64,000 nt of DNA. Source: Clostridiales bacterium Firm_11 (GTDB lineage: Bacteria; Bacillota; Clostridia; Christensenellales; Aristaeellaceae). The notes beneath the pieces are model-generated. The model saw only the letters and a list, made by a program, of their open reading frames with translations, was not told the DNA's origin and made no database searches. The stretch's first letter is position 1. Each line of letters starts with the position of its first letter. Positions 17,514 through 26,446 of this stretch are shown here, in pieces. The DNA is taken from contig LVAQ01000015.1 of the NCBI GenBank assembly GCA_001604105.1, positions 1 to 64,000 on the forward strand, read 5' to 3'. The position numbers were made by a program, and so were the translations under genes.

Positions 17514-18269
17514 CTAGTCCTCCGCGACGCCGCCTTCACTCTGCTCCCGAAGCGCCGCTATGGTCTGCATCCGCTCCGCGTCCGTCATGGGCGCTGCCGC
17601 GAACAGATCCGGGCGCCTGCGCAGGGTTTCCCGCAACGCCTGTGTGCGCCGCCAGGCGGCAATTCTGGCATGATCGCCATTGAGCAGCACCTCCGGCACA
17701 CAAAGCCCGCGGTATTCTCGCGGGCGGGTATAGTGCGGGTATTCCAGCAGCCCTGCGGAGAAGCTCTCTTCCTCCGCGCTCTGGCTGCTGCCCAGCACCC
17801 CGGGCACCAACCGCGCCACCGCGTCCACCACGGCCATGGCGGCCACTTCCCCGCCGGTAAGCACAAAATCGCCCAGGGAAATCTCTTCATCCACCACCAG
17901 CGCAAGGGCGCGTTCATCCACGCCCTCATAGTGGCCGCACAACAGCAAAAAGCCGTCCAGTGTGGAAAGCTCCCGCACCTTTTGCTGCGTCAGGGGCTTG
18001 CCGCGCGGGCTCATGTACAGGCACGGCCCCGTGAAGCCTTGCGCGCGCGCGGCCTCCACGCAATCCACAATGGGCTGGGCGGTCATCACCATGCCCGCGC
18101 CCCCGCCAAAGGGATAATCATCGGTGTTTTTGTGCTTCTGCGCGCTAAAGGGGCGTATATCCATCGGCTCCACCGTAAGCAGCTTCTCCGCGCGCGCACG
18201 CCCCAGAATGCTTGTTGTCAGCGGCCCCGTGAACATCTCAGGAAACAGGGTCAGTATCGCTATTTTCAT
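17514..18269 (-). CDS. trmD: tRNA (guanine37-N1)-methyltransferase TrmD
   Basis: 251 residues from ATG at 18269 (GGAGGT eight bases upstream). Contains the SPOUT-knot signatures: MKIAILTLFPEMF start, DYPFGGGAGMVM, LLCGHYEGVDER, EISLGDFVLTGGE, and the C-terminal helix region YTRPREYRG...VPEVLLNGDHARIAAWR. TrmD methylates G37 of tRNAs with SAM and prevents +1 frameshifting. Its first 32 bases overlap the end of rimM, indicating translational coupling in the SRP/ribosome operon. The L19 gene rplS, which normally follows trmD in Firmicutes, is absent here and the 100-bp array takes its place. Confidence 0.97.
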   Translation of the reverse strand: MKIAILTLFPEMFTGPLTTSILGRARAEKLLTVEPMDIRPFSAQKHKNTDDYPFGGGAGMVMTAQPIVDCVEAARAQGFTGPCLYMSPRGKPLTQQKVRELSTLDGFLLLCGHYEGVDERALALVVDEEISLGDFVLTGGEVAAMAVVDAVARLVPGVLGSSQSAEEESFSAGLLEYPHYTRPREYRGLCVPEVLLNGDHARIAAWRRTQALRETLRRRPDLFAAAPMTDAERMQTIAALREQSEGGVAED

Positions 18270-18783
18270 ACAAAGCCACCTCCGGCAGCACTTGGGCATC
18301 CAGCACCATCTCACCCGCCTGCGCGTCCAGTTTGAGCACCAGCCGTTTGAGGAAAGGCGCCATCATGCTCCCGCGCGGGGTGGCAAACACCAGCACATCC
18401 GTACCGCCGTTTTGCAGCACCTCCGTCAGTGTGCCAATCTGCCCGCCCGTCGTATCCACCGCGCGCATGCCGATCATATCCACGATGAACATCTCGCCCT
18501 CGCCCAGCGGCCGCGCCTGATCGCGCCGGATGTATACCTCCAGCCCGCGAAGCTTCTCCGCCGCATCCCGATCCGCCACGCCTTCCAGCAAAAGGTACAC
18601 ATCGTTACCGCTTACGCGCGCATCCAGCAGCGCGAGCGGTTCATATGCATCGCCCTTTTTCAGGTACAGTACGTCCAGCGTGGTCAGGTGCTCCGGATCG
18701 TCGGTTTCATGGCGCAGCTTCACCTCGCCGCGCACGCCTTGGGGCTTTACGATGATGCCCGCCAGCAGGTAAGGGTTTTGCAT
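18238..18783 (-). CDS. rimM: 16S rRNA processing factor RimM
   Basis: 181 residues, ATG start, AAAGGAG seven bases upstream. N-terminal beta-barrel domain begins LLAGIIVKPQGVRGEVKL, a hallmark of RimM; the C-terminal PRC-barrel includes RPLGEGEMFIVDMIGMRAVD and LVFATPRGSMMAPFLKRLVLKLD. RimM binds S19 and assists 30S head maturation. The 3' end overlaps trmD. Upstream, a 429-bp non-coding segment separates it from the KH-domain gene, unusual for this operon. Confidence 0.96.
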   Translation of the reverse strand: MQNPYLLAGIIVKPQGVRGEVKLRHETDDPEHLTTLDVLYLKKGDAYEPLALLDARVSGNDVYLLLEGVADRDAAEKLRGLEVYIRRDQARPLGEGEMFIVDMIGMRAVDTTGGQIGTLTEVLQNGGTDVLVFATPRGSMMAPFLKRLVLKLDAQAGEMVLDAQVLPEVALYENSDTDPVS

Positions 18784-19212
18784 GGGGGTGCTCCTTTCAA
18801 GGGGGGATGCGTAATGGAAGTGGATTTAGCTTCACTTGGATCAAATGCGGGATTATGCCAATGGTGTCTCATCGGCATACCTTTACACAGGGGTATCCCG
18901 CGCCAGCAAGCGGTAACCGCCCGCCCCCGCTGGCTGCATAGCCGCTTTGCGGCTGTTCGCTCGCTACACTTCTTGGGGGGTGCGCTTGGGGCTTTGCCCC
19001 AAACCCTACCAAAGGGTTTTCCCCTTTGGAAATCTGCCAAGGGCACTGCCCTTGACCCCGCTTTTCTCCTTTTGCCAAACAAAGCGCGGCAGGCAGGCTT
19101 TCGCCCGCGTTGCCGCGCTTACGCCGCCCCCGCGCTGGCAGCGCGGCGCAGCCCGCCTGCCCAACGGCAAGCGTACATACGCCGCGCAACACCCTCGCGT
19201 AGCGGCAATGGT
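18784..19212. repeat. 429-bp insertion-like spacer with GC hairpin repeat
   Basis: No gene recognised between rimM and the KH-domain gene. The segment 18986-19073 is a string of short palindromes (GGGGCTTTGCCCC; AAACCCTACCAAAGGGTTT; AAGGGCACTGCCCTT) of the sort found dispersed in Clostridia genomes, related to copies near 28231-28302 and 39651-39710. The flanks 19085-19160 are a GC-rich imperfect inverted repeat. It splits an operon whose genes usually abut. Confidence 0.7.
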
Positions 19213-19440
19213 TTACTGGATTTCCACAAAGACCGGCTTCTGGCTTTTGGCCGTGGCGGCGCGTACCACCGCGCGGATTGCCTTGGCAATGCGCCCTTGC
19301 TTGCCGATCACCTTGCCCATATCCTCAGGCGCAACATGCAGCTCCAGGATGGTGGCTTCGGGGCCGTTTGTTTCTTCCACTGTCACGGCGGCTTTGTTCT
19401 CCACCAGCGACTGGGCGATGTACAACACCAGCTCCTTCAT
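19213..19440 (-). CDS. khpA: KH-domain RNA-binding protein (KhpA/YlqC family)
   Basis: 75 residues from ATG at 19440. A longer frame overlaps rpsP and is discounted. Single KH domain with the GxxG loop in GKVIGKQGRIAKAIRAVVRAA. KhpA binds RNA, often as a heterodimer with KhpB/Jag, and affects cell size and rRNA/sRNA metabolism. It starts 4 bp after the rpsP stop in the standard rpsP-khpA order. Confidence 0.92.
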   Translation of the reverse strand: MKELVLYIAQSLVENKAAVTVEETNGPEATILELHVAPEDMGKVIGKQGRIAKAIRAVVRAATAKSQKPVFVEIQ

Positions 19441-19444
19441 GGGC

Positions 19445-19690
19445 TTAGCCCTCGAGCACGCCGCTCTTTTTGAGGAGCGTACGCACGGTGTCGGTCGGCT
19501 GTGCGCCAACGCTGAGCCACTTTTTGGCCGCTTCCGCGTCAATTTTGATGGTGGAGGGCTCGGTCATGGGGTCATAGTAGCCGATCTCGGCAATGTTGCG
19601 GCCGTCGCGGGGGCTGTTGATGTCCGCAACCACGATGCGGTAGAAAGGCTTCTTCTTCATACCCATTCTCTTAAGGCGGATTTTAACCAT
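19445..19690 (-). CDS. rpsP: 30S ribosomal protein bS16
   Basis: 81 residues, ATG start with AGGAGGAAT upstream. Standard bS16: [37 protein letters not shown], and a C-terminus with [21 protein letters not shown]. Located between ffh and khpA as in most Firmicutes. Confidence 0.98.
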   Translation of the reverse strand: MVKIRLKRMGMKKKPFYRIVVADINSPRDGRNIAEIGYYDPMTEPSTIKIDAEAAKKWLSVGAQPTDTVRTLLKKSGVLEG

Positions 19691-19770
19691 GGTAGAATTC
19701 CTCCTGCTATTTCGATTTTCTTCTATAGTTAATCACAAGCGTGACCAACGGCTGTTGTGCCCGCTGCCCG

Positions 19771-21090
19771 TCAGCGGAAGTTTTGCATCATGCGGCGCGC
19801 CATGCCTTTGTTGCCCATCATCTTCTTCATCATGTCGCGCGCCTGTTCAAACTGGCGCATCAGGGCGTTGACATCCTGCACGGTGGTGCCGCTGCCCGCG
19901 GCGATGCGCTTGCGGCGGCTGGCGTTGAGGATGGAGGGGTTGCGGCGTTCCCGTTTGGTCATGGAATGGATGATGGCTTCGGGCTTCTTCATCGCGTCGT
20001 CGCTTACTTCCACTTGCCCCAGCTTGCCCGCCCCGGGCAGCATGGAGAGCATGCTCTGGATGCCGCCCATCTTTTTCATCTGCTGCATCTGCAATAGAAA
20101 ATCATCCAGCGTCAGCTCGGAAGGTTTGCTTTTGCTGAGCTTCTCCACCGTTTCGGCGCTCACGGCTTCCTGCGCCTTTTCGATGAGGGTCATCACATCG
20201 CCCATGCCCAAAATGCGGCTGGCCATGCGGTCGGGGTGGAAGGGCTCGATATCGCCCAGCTTTTCGCCCGTGCCGCTGAACTTGATGGGCTTGCCCACCA
20301 CAGCCTTGATGGAAAGCGCCGCGCCGCCACGGGTATCGCCGTCCAGCTTGGTCAAAATAACGCCGTCAATGCCCAGCTTCTCATCAAAGGTTTTGGCTAC
20401 ATTTACCGCGTCCTGGCCGGTCATCGCGTCCACCACAAAGAGAATCTCCTGCGGCTTTACGCGCTGCTTGATCTGTTTGAGTTCATCCATCAGCGCTTCG
20501 TCAATGTGCAGGCGGCCGGCGGTGTCGATAATCAGCACATCCCGCCCATGATCGCGGGCATATTCCACGGCTTCCAGCGCGGTTTGAACGGGGTCCTGTG
20601 TGCCGTGTTCATACACGGGAATATTCACCTGTTTGCCCACCGTCTGCAACTGGGCGATGGCGGCGGGGCGGTAAATATCGCACGCTGCCAGCAGCGGCTT
20701 TTTGCCCGTCTTTTGCAGGTAGTTGGCCAGTTTGGCGGCCATGGTGGTCTTGCCCGCGCCTTGCAGGCCGCACAGCATATAGATGGTCGGCACGCTGCTG
20801 GACCAGGTGAGCCGCGCGTTTTGCGCGCCCATAAGCTCGGTCAGCTCTTCGTTAACAATCTTGACCACATGCTGGCCGGGGGTGAGGCTGTCCAGCACCT
20901 GCTGGCCAACGCTGCGTTCGCTTACGCGCTTGCAGAAATCCTTCACCACAAGGTAGTTTACATCCGCTTCTAACAGCGCCACGCGTACCTCGCGCACGCC
21001 TTCCTTCACAGTCTGCTCGGTCAGCTTGCCGCGTCCGGTCAGTTTGCCAAGCGCCGCGCTCAGCTTTTGGCTCAGGCCTTCAAACGCCAT
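19771..21090 (-). CDS. ffh: signal recognition particle protein Ffh
   Basis: 439 residues from ATG at 21090 (MAFEGLSQK...); a longer upstream frame overlaps ylxM and lacks a start signal. N domain residues 1-90, GTPase G domain with GLQGAGKTTMAAKLA (G1), DIYRPAAIAQL, DTAGRLHID (G3) and TKLDGDTRGGAALSI (G4), then a methionine-rich M domain (MQQMKKMGGIQSMLSMLPG, GMARRMMQNFR) that binds SRP RNA and signal peptides. Overlaps ylxM by 11 bp; part of the ylxM-ffh-rpsP-khpA-rimM-trmD operon. No 4.5S/SRP RNA gene was seen nearby. Confidence 0.98.
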   Translation of the reverse strand: MAFEGLSQKLSAALGKLTGRGKLTEQTVKEGVREVRVALLEADVNYLVVKDFCKRVSERSVGQQVLDSLTPGQHVVKIVNEELTELMGAQNARLTWSSSVPTIYMLCGLQGAGKTTMAAKLANYLQKTGKKPLLAACDIYRPAAIAQLQTVGKQVNIPVYEHGTQDPVQTALEAVEYARDHGRDVLIIDTAGRLHIDEALMDELKQIKQRVKPQEILFVVDAMTGQDAVNVAKTFDEKLGIDGVILTKLDGDTRGGAALSIKAVVGKPIKFSGTGEKLGDIEPFHPDRMASRILGMGDVMTLIEKAQEAVSAETVEKLSKSKPSELTLDDFLLQMQQMKKMGGIQSMLSMLPGAGKLGQVEVSDDAMKKPEAIIHSMTKRERRNPSILNASRRKRIAAGSGTTVQDVNALMRQFEQARDMMKKMMGNKGMARRMMQNFR

Positions 21091-21460
21091 CGGGGGCTTC
21101 CTCCTCGTCCAGTGCAAGTAACAGGTTGCGCAGTATGGCGCCGCCCCGCGCCGCCTGCCCCGCGTCCAGCGCGGCGATGGCGCTTTGCAGCCCCTCGCGC
21201 GTGGTTTGCGCCTGCCGCGCAAGGTGCAGCGCGTTTTCATAACGGCGCAGCTTCTGCTGGGCACGGGTGATGAGCTCGTGCACGTTTTGGCGGCTCACAC
21301 CCATTTCATCGGCAATTTCAGAAAGGGACAAATCCTCGTTGCAGGAAAGGCGCACGGCGGCAAGCTGCTTTTGCGTTAAAAGCCCGCCGTAGCAAGCGCA
21401 CAGCGTACCCAGCTCCACGCTTTGCAAAAGCTTATCCTCCGGCCGCTGCGTATGCGTCAC
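21080..21460 (-). CDS. ylxM: YlxM/p13-like SRP-associated HTH protein
   Basis: 126 residues from GTG at 21460 (AAGGAAGG six bases upstream; no better start further up because the frame there runs through promoter sequence). Contains the helix-turn-helix LSLSEIADEMGVSRQNVHELITRAQQKLRRYE, the YlxM/UPF0122 signature. YlxM proteins are SRP-associated and lie just before ffh. First gene of the operon, behind a strong promoter. Confidence 0.9.
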   Translation of the reverse strand: MTHTQRPEDKLLQSVELGTLCACYGGLLTQKQLAAVRLSCNEDLSLSEIADEMGVSRQNVHELITRAQQKLRRYENALHLARQAQTTREGLQSAIAALDAGQAARGGAILRNLLLALDEEEAPDGV

Positions 21461-21513
21461 GGGAATCCTTCCTTTCGGTGCGCCGTCAAGGGGTTTTGGT
21501 TGACAGCCTGTGC

Positions 21514-21543
21514 AGTATAGCACGAAGGCGACAGGCGTGTCAA
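21514..21543 (-). promoter_or_regulatory. sigma-A promoter of the ylxM-ffh operon
   Basis: On the minus strand: TTGACA (21538-21543), an 18-base spacer and TATACT (21514-21519), about 55 bases ahead of the ylxM GTG. The -35 region lies in one copy of a 22-24-base direct repeat (near 21485 and 21539). Confidence 0.85.
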
Positions 21544-21562
21544 GGGGTTTTGGTTGACAGCC

Positions 21563-21585
21563 AAAAAGCCCCTCGCGGGGCTTTT
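21563..21585 (-). terminator. terminator between NYN gene and ylxM operon
   Basis: AAAAGCCCC/GGGGCTTTT stem with a four-base loop and T-runs on both strands, so it could act in either direction. Most likely it ends the NYN-domain gene transcript just before the ylxM promoter. Confidence 0.8.
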
Positions 21586-21716
21586 GATGGCACCTGGCGC
21601 AATCCTGTTTGGTGAAGCATCCAACCTCGTCAGGCGGCTTCTCCATCCGCATTGTTTCATGTAGCAATGTAACGCTTGCATTTCGGTTTCATTTTCAGCA
21701 GGCAGGCTCCGTCCCC

Positions 21717-22223
21717 TTACACCTTCTCAATTTCCTGTCGCAGCGCTTCCATATCAATCAAGTGCATGCCCGCCACTTCCCGCAGTTCGCCCGCCACAAA
21801 ATGCGGCGAGGCAATCACCTTGAAACGTTTGCCGCGCGCGCGCAGCAGTTTGAGCGCGCGGTCAAAATCTCCGTCCCCGCTCACCAGCACGGCAATATCG
21901 TAATTATCGATGGTGTTAAACATATCCAGCACAATTTCAATATCCAGATTCGCCTTCTGGATAAACTTGCTGGTGGCAGAATCATAGATGGTCTTGATGG
22001 GCTTGGTCACCAGCGCGTAGCCGATGTAGGTAAGCGCGTTCAAAAACGCCTGTTGGCCTGCCTCGGGCGGGCTGTCCTTGCCCACGTAGTAGTATGCGTC
22101 CACCACCTCGCCAAAGCGTTCGCAATATTTCAACAATTTTTTCGTATCCACAAACCAGTTCAGGTCGTTTTTTTGCATGTAGAAAAAGTTAGCGCCATCC
22201 ACAAAAACCGCTACGCGATTCAT
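21717..22223 (-). CDS. NYN/LabA-like PIN-fold domain protein
   Basis: 168 residues from ATG at 22223 (GGGAGGG six bases upstream). The sequence starts RVAVFVDGANFFYMQK, giving the first acidic site, and continues with NALTYIGYALVTKPIKTI, KANLDIEIVLDMFNTIDNYD and VLVSGDGDFDRALKLLRARGKRF, whose Asp-Gly-Asp completes the PIN-like active site. NYN proteins of the LabA/DUF88 group are thought to be ribonucleases. Promoter not obvious; ends about 130 bp before the terminator and ylxM promoter. Confidence 0.88.
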   Translation of the reverse strand: MNRVAVFVDGANFFYMQKNDLNWFVDTKKLLKYCERFGEVVDAYYYVGKDSPPEAGQQAFLNALTYIGYALVTKPIKTIYDSATSKFIQKANLDIEIVLDMFNTIDNYDIAVLVSGDGDFDRALKLLRARGKRFKVIASPHFVAGELREVAGMHLIDMEALRQEIEKV

Positions 22224-22290
22224 GGGCATCCCTCCCTTAATAGGTTCATGATACCACGAAAACATAAGATGTAAACAACGAGGCCGGGTT

Positions 22291-23184
22291 TTAGATATGC
22301 GGGTGCACGCGATGGTGAAAAAGCCTGTCCCCAAAGCGGAACAGCAACAGTCCCGCGATGATGATAAGCCCGCCCGCCGCCGTGGAAAGTTCCAGCGGCT
22401 CCCCCGCAATCCACAGCCCCAGCAGCGTGGTTAAAAACGGGGTCACAAACATGTAATTGCTCACCGAGGACGCGTTGGGCGCTATCTGCAATGCCTTGCC
22501 CCACGCGATGTAAGCCACCACGCTGGAAAACACGCCCAGTATCACTACATAAAAGAACGCTTCCGGCGGCGCCACGGCAATCTCCCGAAGCATACCCGGC
22601 AAAAACCCCAGCAGCATCAGCGTGCCCAGAAAAATGCCGATGGTCGTCGCGTGCAGCGCGCTGTAGGTTTGGGTAAGCTTGCGCTGGAGCAGGTTATAGA
22701 TGGAAATCAGCAATGCCGCCAATAGCAGCAGGCCGATGCCCCCGCCCGCCGTAAACCCGCCGCGCAGCACGGTAAGCACCACCACGCCGCTAAACGATAC
22801 GCCAATGGCCGCATACTGGAGCATCTTTAGCTTTTCGCCGTAGAACACACGCGCCAGCAGCGCCGTCAGGATGGGCGTGGTCGCCAGCATCACCGCGCCT
22901 GTAGCGGCAGAAACGGTGCTGTTGCCAAGGTTGAACACCACCATGTAAAGCCCGAAACCCGTTGCGCCCGCCAGCAGGAACATCGGCCAATCCTTACGCG
23001 CCGGCAGCTTCATGCGGGTTGAGAAGGCCACAACCACCAGCACCGCCGATGCAATGAGGTAGCGAAGCAGCCCCAGCGAATATACGCTGAAGCTTGCGAG
23101 CGCCAGCCTTGTAAACACAAACGCCATCGACCAGCAAAGAATCGTGACGGCCGCATAGGGATGGTAGTTGTCTTTCAGCCGCAT
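22291..23184 (-). CDS. EamA family drug/metabolite transporter
   Basis: 297 residues from ATG at 23184 (AAAGGGCGG upstream). Ten hydrophobic segments in two five-TM EamA repeats, the second starting near GLLLLAALLISIYNLLQ and containing VSNYMFVTPFLTTLLGLWIAGEPL, the usual last-but-one helix pair. Typical 10-TMS DMT exporter or permease of unknown substrate. Longer frames upstream are ignored because a -10/-35 pair lies at 23234-23262. Confidence 0.9.
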   Translation of the reverse strand: MRLKDNYHPYAAVTILCWSMAFVFTRLALASFSVYSLGLLRYLIASAVLVVVAFSTRMKLPARKDWPMFLLAGATGFGLYMVVFNLGNSTVSAATGAVMLATTPILTALLARVFYGEKLKMLQYAAIGVSFSGVVVLTVLRGGFTAGGGIGLLLLAALLISIYNLLQRKLTQTYSALHATTIGIFLGTLMLLGFLPGMLREIAVAPPEAFFYVVILGVFSSVVAYIAWGKALQIAPNASSVSNYMFVTPFLTTLLGLWIAGEPLELSTAAGGLIIIAGLLLFRFGDRLFHHRVHPHI

Positions 23185-23233
23185 CGGGTTGTACCGCCCT
23201 TTCTGCCCGCGCCCCGCGCGAAGATGTAGCGGC

Positions 23234-23262
23234 AGTATAGCACAGGGCAAGGGCGCTCGCAA
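23234..23262 (-). promoter_or_regulatory. promoter of the EamA gene
   Basis: On the minus strand TTGCGA (23257-23262), 17-base spacer, TATACT (23234-23239), 50 bases before the ATG. Confidence 0.6.
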
Positions 23263-23435
23263 GCCGTACCTACCGGATTTTCCTCGTTTTCCCGCCCCTG
23301 TTTTGCGCGATGCGCGCCATAATTTTTCTTGCGCGGGCGGCAGGGTAACGCCAGCTGACAAGAGAATGTGGTAGCTTTAGGTACACAGAAAACACACGAC
23401 CGCACCGCGGCGTAAACACAGGAGGCTGCCCCGCC

Positions 23436-25646
23436 ATGACCCACAACACCCAAACCATTGCCCAGCGCGTGCAAGCGCTGCTTTCCCAAATGACCCTGGA
23501 AGAAAAAGCCGCCCAAATGATACAGCTGCCCGTCAGCTATATGCCCAGTGAAGATGCCGAAATGTGGGCCAAACGCGGCATCGGCAGTTTTTTGCACACC
23601 CTGGGGGAGCGCGCCGCGCAGTTGCAGCGCATCGCAGAAACCTCTCGCCTTGGCATCCCCATCCTCTTTGGCATTGACGCGGTGCGCGGCCACGCCCTTA
23701 AAAACGGCGCCACCATTTTCCCTAGCCCCCTGGCCATGGCCTGCTCGTGGGATACTGATCTGCTCAGGCAGGTAGGCCGCGTAACCGCCGCCGAGGTAGC
23801 CGCCGATGGCCTGCACTGGACGTTTTCCCCGCTGTTGTGCGTCGCGCGCGATTTGCGGTGGGGGCGCGTGGATGAAACCTTCGGCGAATCTCCCGCGCTC
23901 ATCGGGGAATTGGCCAGCGCCATGATCCAAGGGTATCAGGGGGATGATCTGGCGGATGACGCCAGCATCCTCGCCTGCGCCAAGCACTACCTGGCCTACG
24001 GCGAGAGCATCGGCGGGCGGGATTCGGTAGATACGCCGATCTCCCTGCGCTACGTGCGCGAAAAATTCCTGCCCCCCTTTGCCAAGGCCGTTCAGGCGGG
24101 CTGCGCCACCTTCATGACCGCCTACCACGCCATTGACGGCGTGCCCATGACCATCCACCATGAGCTGCTTACCCGCGTGCTGAAGGAAGAACTGGGCTTT
24201 GACGGCTTTACCGTGACGGATTGGGATAACGTGCGCTCGCTGGTCACGCGCCAGCATGTGGCGGCAGACCTGCACGAAGCCACGCGCCTTGCCATCGCCG
24301 CGGGCAATGACATGGTCATGTGCACCGAAGGCGCCTATGAGCAGCTCCTCGCCGCCGTGCGCGAGGGTACCCTGCCCGAAAGCAGGCTGGATGACGCGGT
24401 GCGCCGCATCCTCACCCTCAAATTCCGGCTGGGGCTGTTTGACGGCAAACGCCATCAGCAGCCTGACCTGAACGCCATCGGCACCGCCGCGCACAGCGCC
24501 GTCAACGCCCGCGCCGGGGAAGCCGCGCTGGTGCTGCTCAAAAATGATGGCGTGCTGCCGCTCGCAGCCAAACGCATCGCCATGGTTGGCCCCGCGGCGG
24601 ATAACGCCAACGTGCTCTTGGGGGATTGGACCTACCTGAGCCACCCGGGTGCCAATCCCTTCACGGCGCATGCCCAGCCCGTGGTCACGCCGCTTGGCGG
24701 GCTTGCCGCGCTGGCGCAGCATCATGGCCTCACGCTCACCCACGCGCGCGGCTGCGGCATCCTGAACGAGCGCGATGCCGTCATTTACCCCAAAACCAGC
24801 ACCGAGGCGCACGATATCGCCTTTGAGCAGTATATCAAAGCCGAGCGCGCGCCGCTGGATCTGCCTGCTGTGCTGGCCGCCTGCGAAGGCGCGCAAGCCA
24901 TCGTCGCCTGTGTGGGCGATATGATTGCCCAATACGGCGAGGGCCGGGATCGCGCCAATCTGGATCTATCCGGCGATCAGCTTGCCCTTTTGCAGGCGCT
25001 GCGCAGCCTGGGCAAGCCGCTCATCGTGGTGCTGCTTAGCAGCAAACCCCTTACCGTGCCGTGGGTGGCCGCGCATGCCGATGCGGTGGTGCAGGCCTTC
25101 AACGGCGGCCTGACCATGGGGGACGCGCTGGCCAAGCTGCTGCTGGGCGAAATCAATCCATCGGGCAAGCTGCCCATCAGCTTTGCGCAGCACACCGGGC
25201 AACTGCCTGTGTATCACGATCAGCTCCCCGGCTGGCATGACGGCCGCTATACCGATGTGCCCGCCCAGCCGTTGTATGCCTTCGGCTTTGGGCTGAGCTA
25301 TACCCAATACCGCTACCACGATGTGTGGCTGGATGCGCAGGAGCGTTCGCGTGAGCTGGTAACCTGCATAAGCAACACAGGCGAGCGGGATGGCGTGGAA
25401 ATCGTTCAGGTATATGCGCACAGGCCATCCGCGGGGCGCATGACCCCCGTCAAAGAACTGGTCGCCTTCCGGCGGGTAGCCCTTGCCGCCGGCGAAACGG
25501 CAGTCGTGCGCATCCCCATCCCTGATGACGCGTTGTGCGCCGTGCGCGATGACGGCCGCCGCGTGCTGGAAAAGGGCGAGTATACGCTCATGGTGGGTGG
25601 CTCTTCCAGAGATGAAGATTTGACCTTGGTGCGGTTTTCGGTGTAA
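23436..25646 (+). CDS. GH3 beta-glucosidase/beta-xylosidase
   Basis: 736 residues, ATG start, AGGAGG about nine bases upstream. N-terminal TIM barrel (about 20-330) with GIDAVRGH, LACAKHYLAYG (substrate-binding Lys-His) and GFTVTDWDNVRSL, whose Asp is the likely nucleophile of GH3. The (alpha/beta)6 sandwich follows, then GLSYTQYRY and a C-terminal fibronectin-like domain (SNTGERDGVEIVQVYAH...). No signal peptide, so it acts inside the cell, probably on imported beta-linked oligosaccharides. Substrate not predictable. Stands alone, 44 bp before dinD. Confidence 0.9.
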   Translation: MTHNTQTIAQRVQALLSQMTLEEKAAQMIQLPVSYMPSEDAEMWAKRGIGSFLHTLGERAAQLQRIAETSRLGIPILFGIDAVRGHALKNGATIFPSPLAMACSWDTDLLRQVGRVTAAEVAADGLHWTFSPLLCVARDLRWGRVDETFGESPALIGELASAMIQGYQGDDLADDASILACAKHYLAYGESIGGRDSVDTPISLRYVREKFLPPFAKAVQAGCATFMTAYHAIDGVPMTIHHELLTRVLKEELGFDGFTVTDWDNVRSLVTRQHVAADLHEATRLAIAAGNDMVMCTEGAYEQLLAAVREGTLPESRLDDAVRRILTLKFRLGLFDGKRHQQPDLNAIGTAAHSAVNARAGEAALVLLKNDGVLPLAAKRIAMVGPAADNANVLLGDWTYLSHPGANPFTAHAQPVVTPLGGLAALAQHHGLTLTHARGCGILNERDAVIYPKTSTEAHDIAFEQYIKAERAPLDLPAVLAACEGAQAIVACVGDMIAQYGEGRDRANLDLSGDQLALLQALRSLGKPLIVVLLSSKPLTVPWVAAHADAVVQAFNGGLTMGDALAKLLLGEINPSGKLPISFAQHTGQLPVYHDQLPGWHDGRYTDVPAQPLYAFGFGLSYTQYRYHDVWLDAQERSRELVTCISNTGERDGVEIVQVYAHRPSAGRMTPVKELVAFRRVALAAGETAVVRIPIPDDALCAVRDDGRRVLEKGEYTLMVGGSSRDEDLTLVRFSV

Positions 25647-25690
25647 GCGTATACGGCTTTTATAACAATGCGTAAGGAGGAGAACCTCTC

Positions 25691-26446
25691 ATGAATATGG
25701 AACGTATCTCGTTTTTGCAGGAGCAATTTGATGCAATAGCGCATACGCTTGAAGGTTTTCCCATGATTGAGTATTGGAATGCCCGTGATCTGCAGCTTCT
25801 TTTGGATTATACACGCTGGGAGAATTTCGAAGAAGCGATCAAACGCGCAATGATATCATGCAATGTTAACGGGCTTGAGGTTTCCGATCATTTTCGTGAC
25901 GGTATGAAAACGATCAACCTCCCCAAAGGAGCCATTCGTAAGGTGAAGGATTTCCACCTCACGCGTTACGCTTGTTATCTGATTGCGCAGAATGGGGATC
26001 CACGCAAAGAAGTAATCGCCTTTGCACAAAGTTACTTTGCACTACAAACCAGACGGCAGGAACTATTACAGGATCGTCTGCAACTCATCGCGCGCCTTGA
26101 TGCAAGGGAACGTCTGCGTGAATCGGAAAAGAAACTCTCACAAAATATCTATGAACGCGGCGTTGATGACAAAGGCTTTGGTAGAATCCGTTCAGCAGGT
26201 GACACCGCCCTATTTGGAGGTCACAACACTGCACAAATGAGGAACATCATGAGCGTTCCTGATGGTCGTCCCTTGGCGGATTTTTTACCGGCACTTACCG
26301 TTGCAGCAAAAAACCTTGCGACAGAAATGACCAACCATAACGTGGATGAACAAAATATGCAAGGCGAAAATCAGATTAAGAGCGAACACATTCAGAATAA
26401 CGCAAGTGTAAGGAATATGCTTATGAAACGTGGTATTCACCCTTAA
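25691..26446 (+). pseudogene. dinD: DNA damage-inducible protein D homologue with premature in-frame stop
   Basis: 251 codons read from ATG at 25691 (GGAGGAG eight bases upstream) to TAA at 26444. The protein matches DinD: YWNARDLQLLLDYTRWENF, LTRYACYLIAQNGDPRK, IYERGVDDKGFGRIRSAGD and ASVRNMLMKRGIHP. In DinD proteins the last motif normally runs on as ...RGI.PE.LPP.EDIKKLERRVK. Here TAA stands at that Glu, and the same frame continues past it with TLPPAEDIKKLERRVKREAK up to a TGA at 26573-26575. The tail is intact, so a GAA to TAA change is the simplest reading. The truncated product may still work. The gene is AT-richer than its neighbours, which hints at acquisition. No LexA-type box was noticed upstream. 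Confidence 0.85.

Noticed and set aside
17500..17520. rplS after trmD
   Set aside because: No L19-like frame in either direction; it must be elsewhere in the genome.
16803..18335. 510-codon open frame on plus across the 100-bp array and trmD
   Set aside because: The 100-base period shifts frame each unit, and its remainder is antisense to trmD. A product of repeats lacking stops.
23175..24932. 585-codon open frame on minus
   Set aside because: Antisense to the GH3 gene; no motif and no ribosome-binding site.
25600..25690. LexA-type SOS box before dinD
   Set aside because: No CGAAC-N4-GTTCG-like sequence found.
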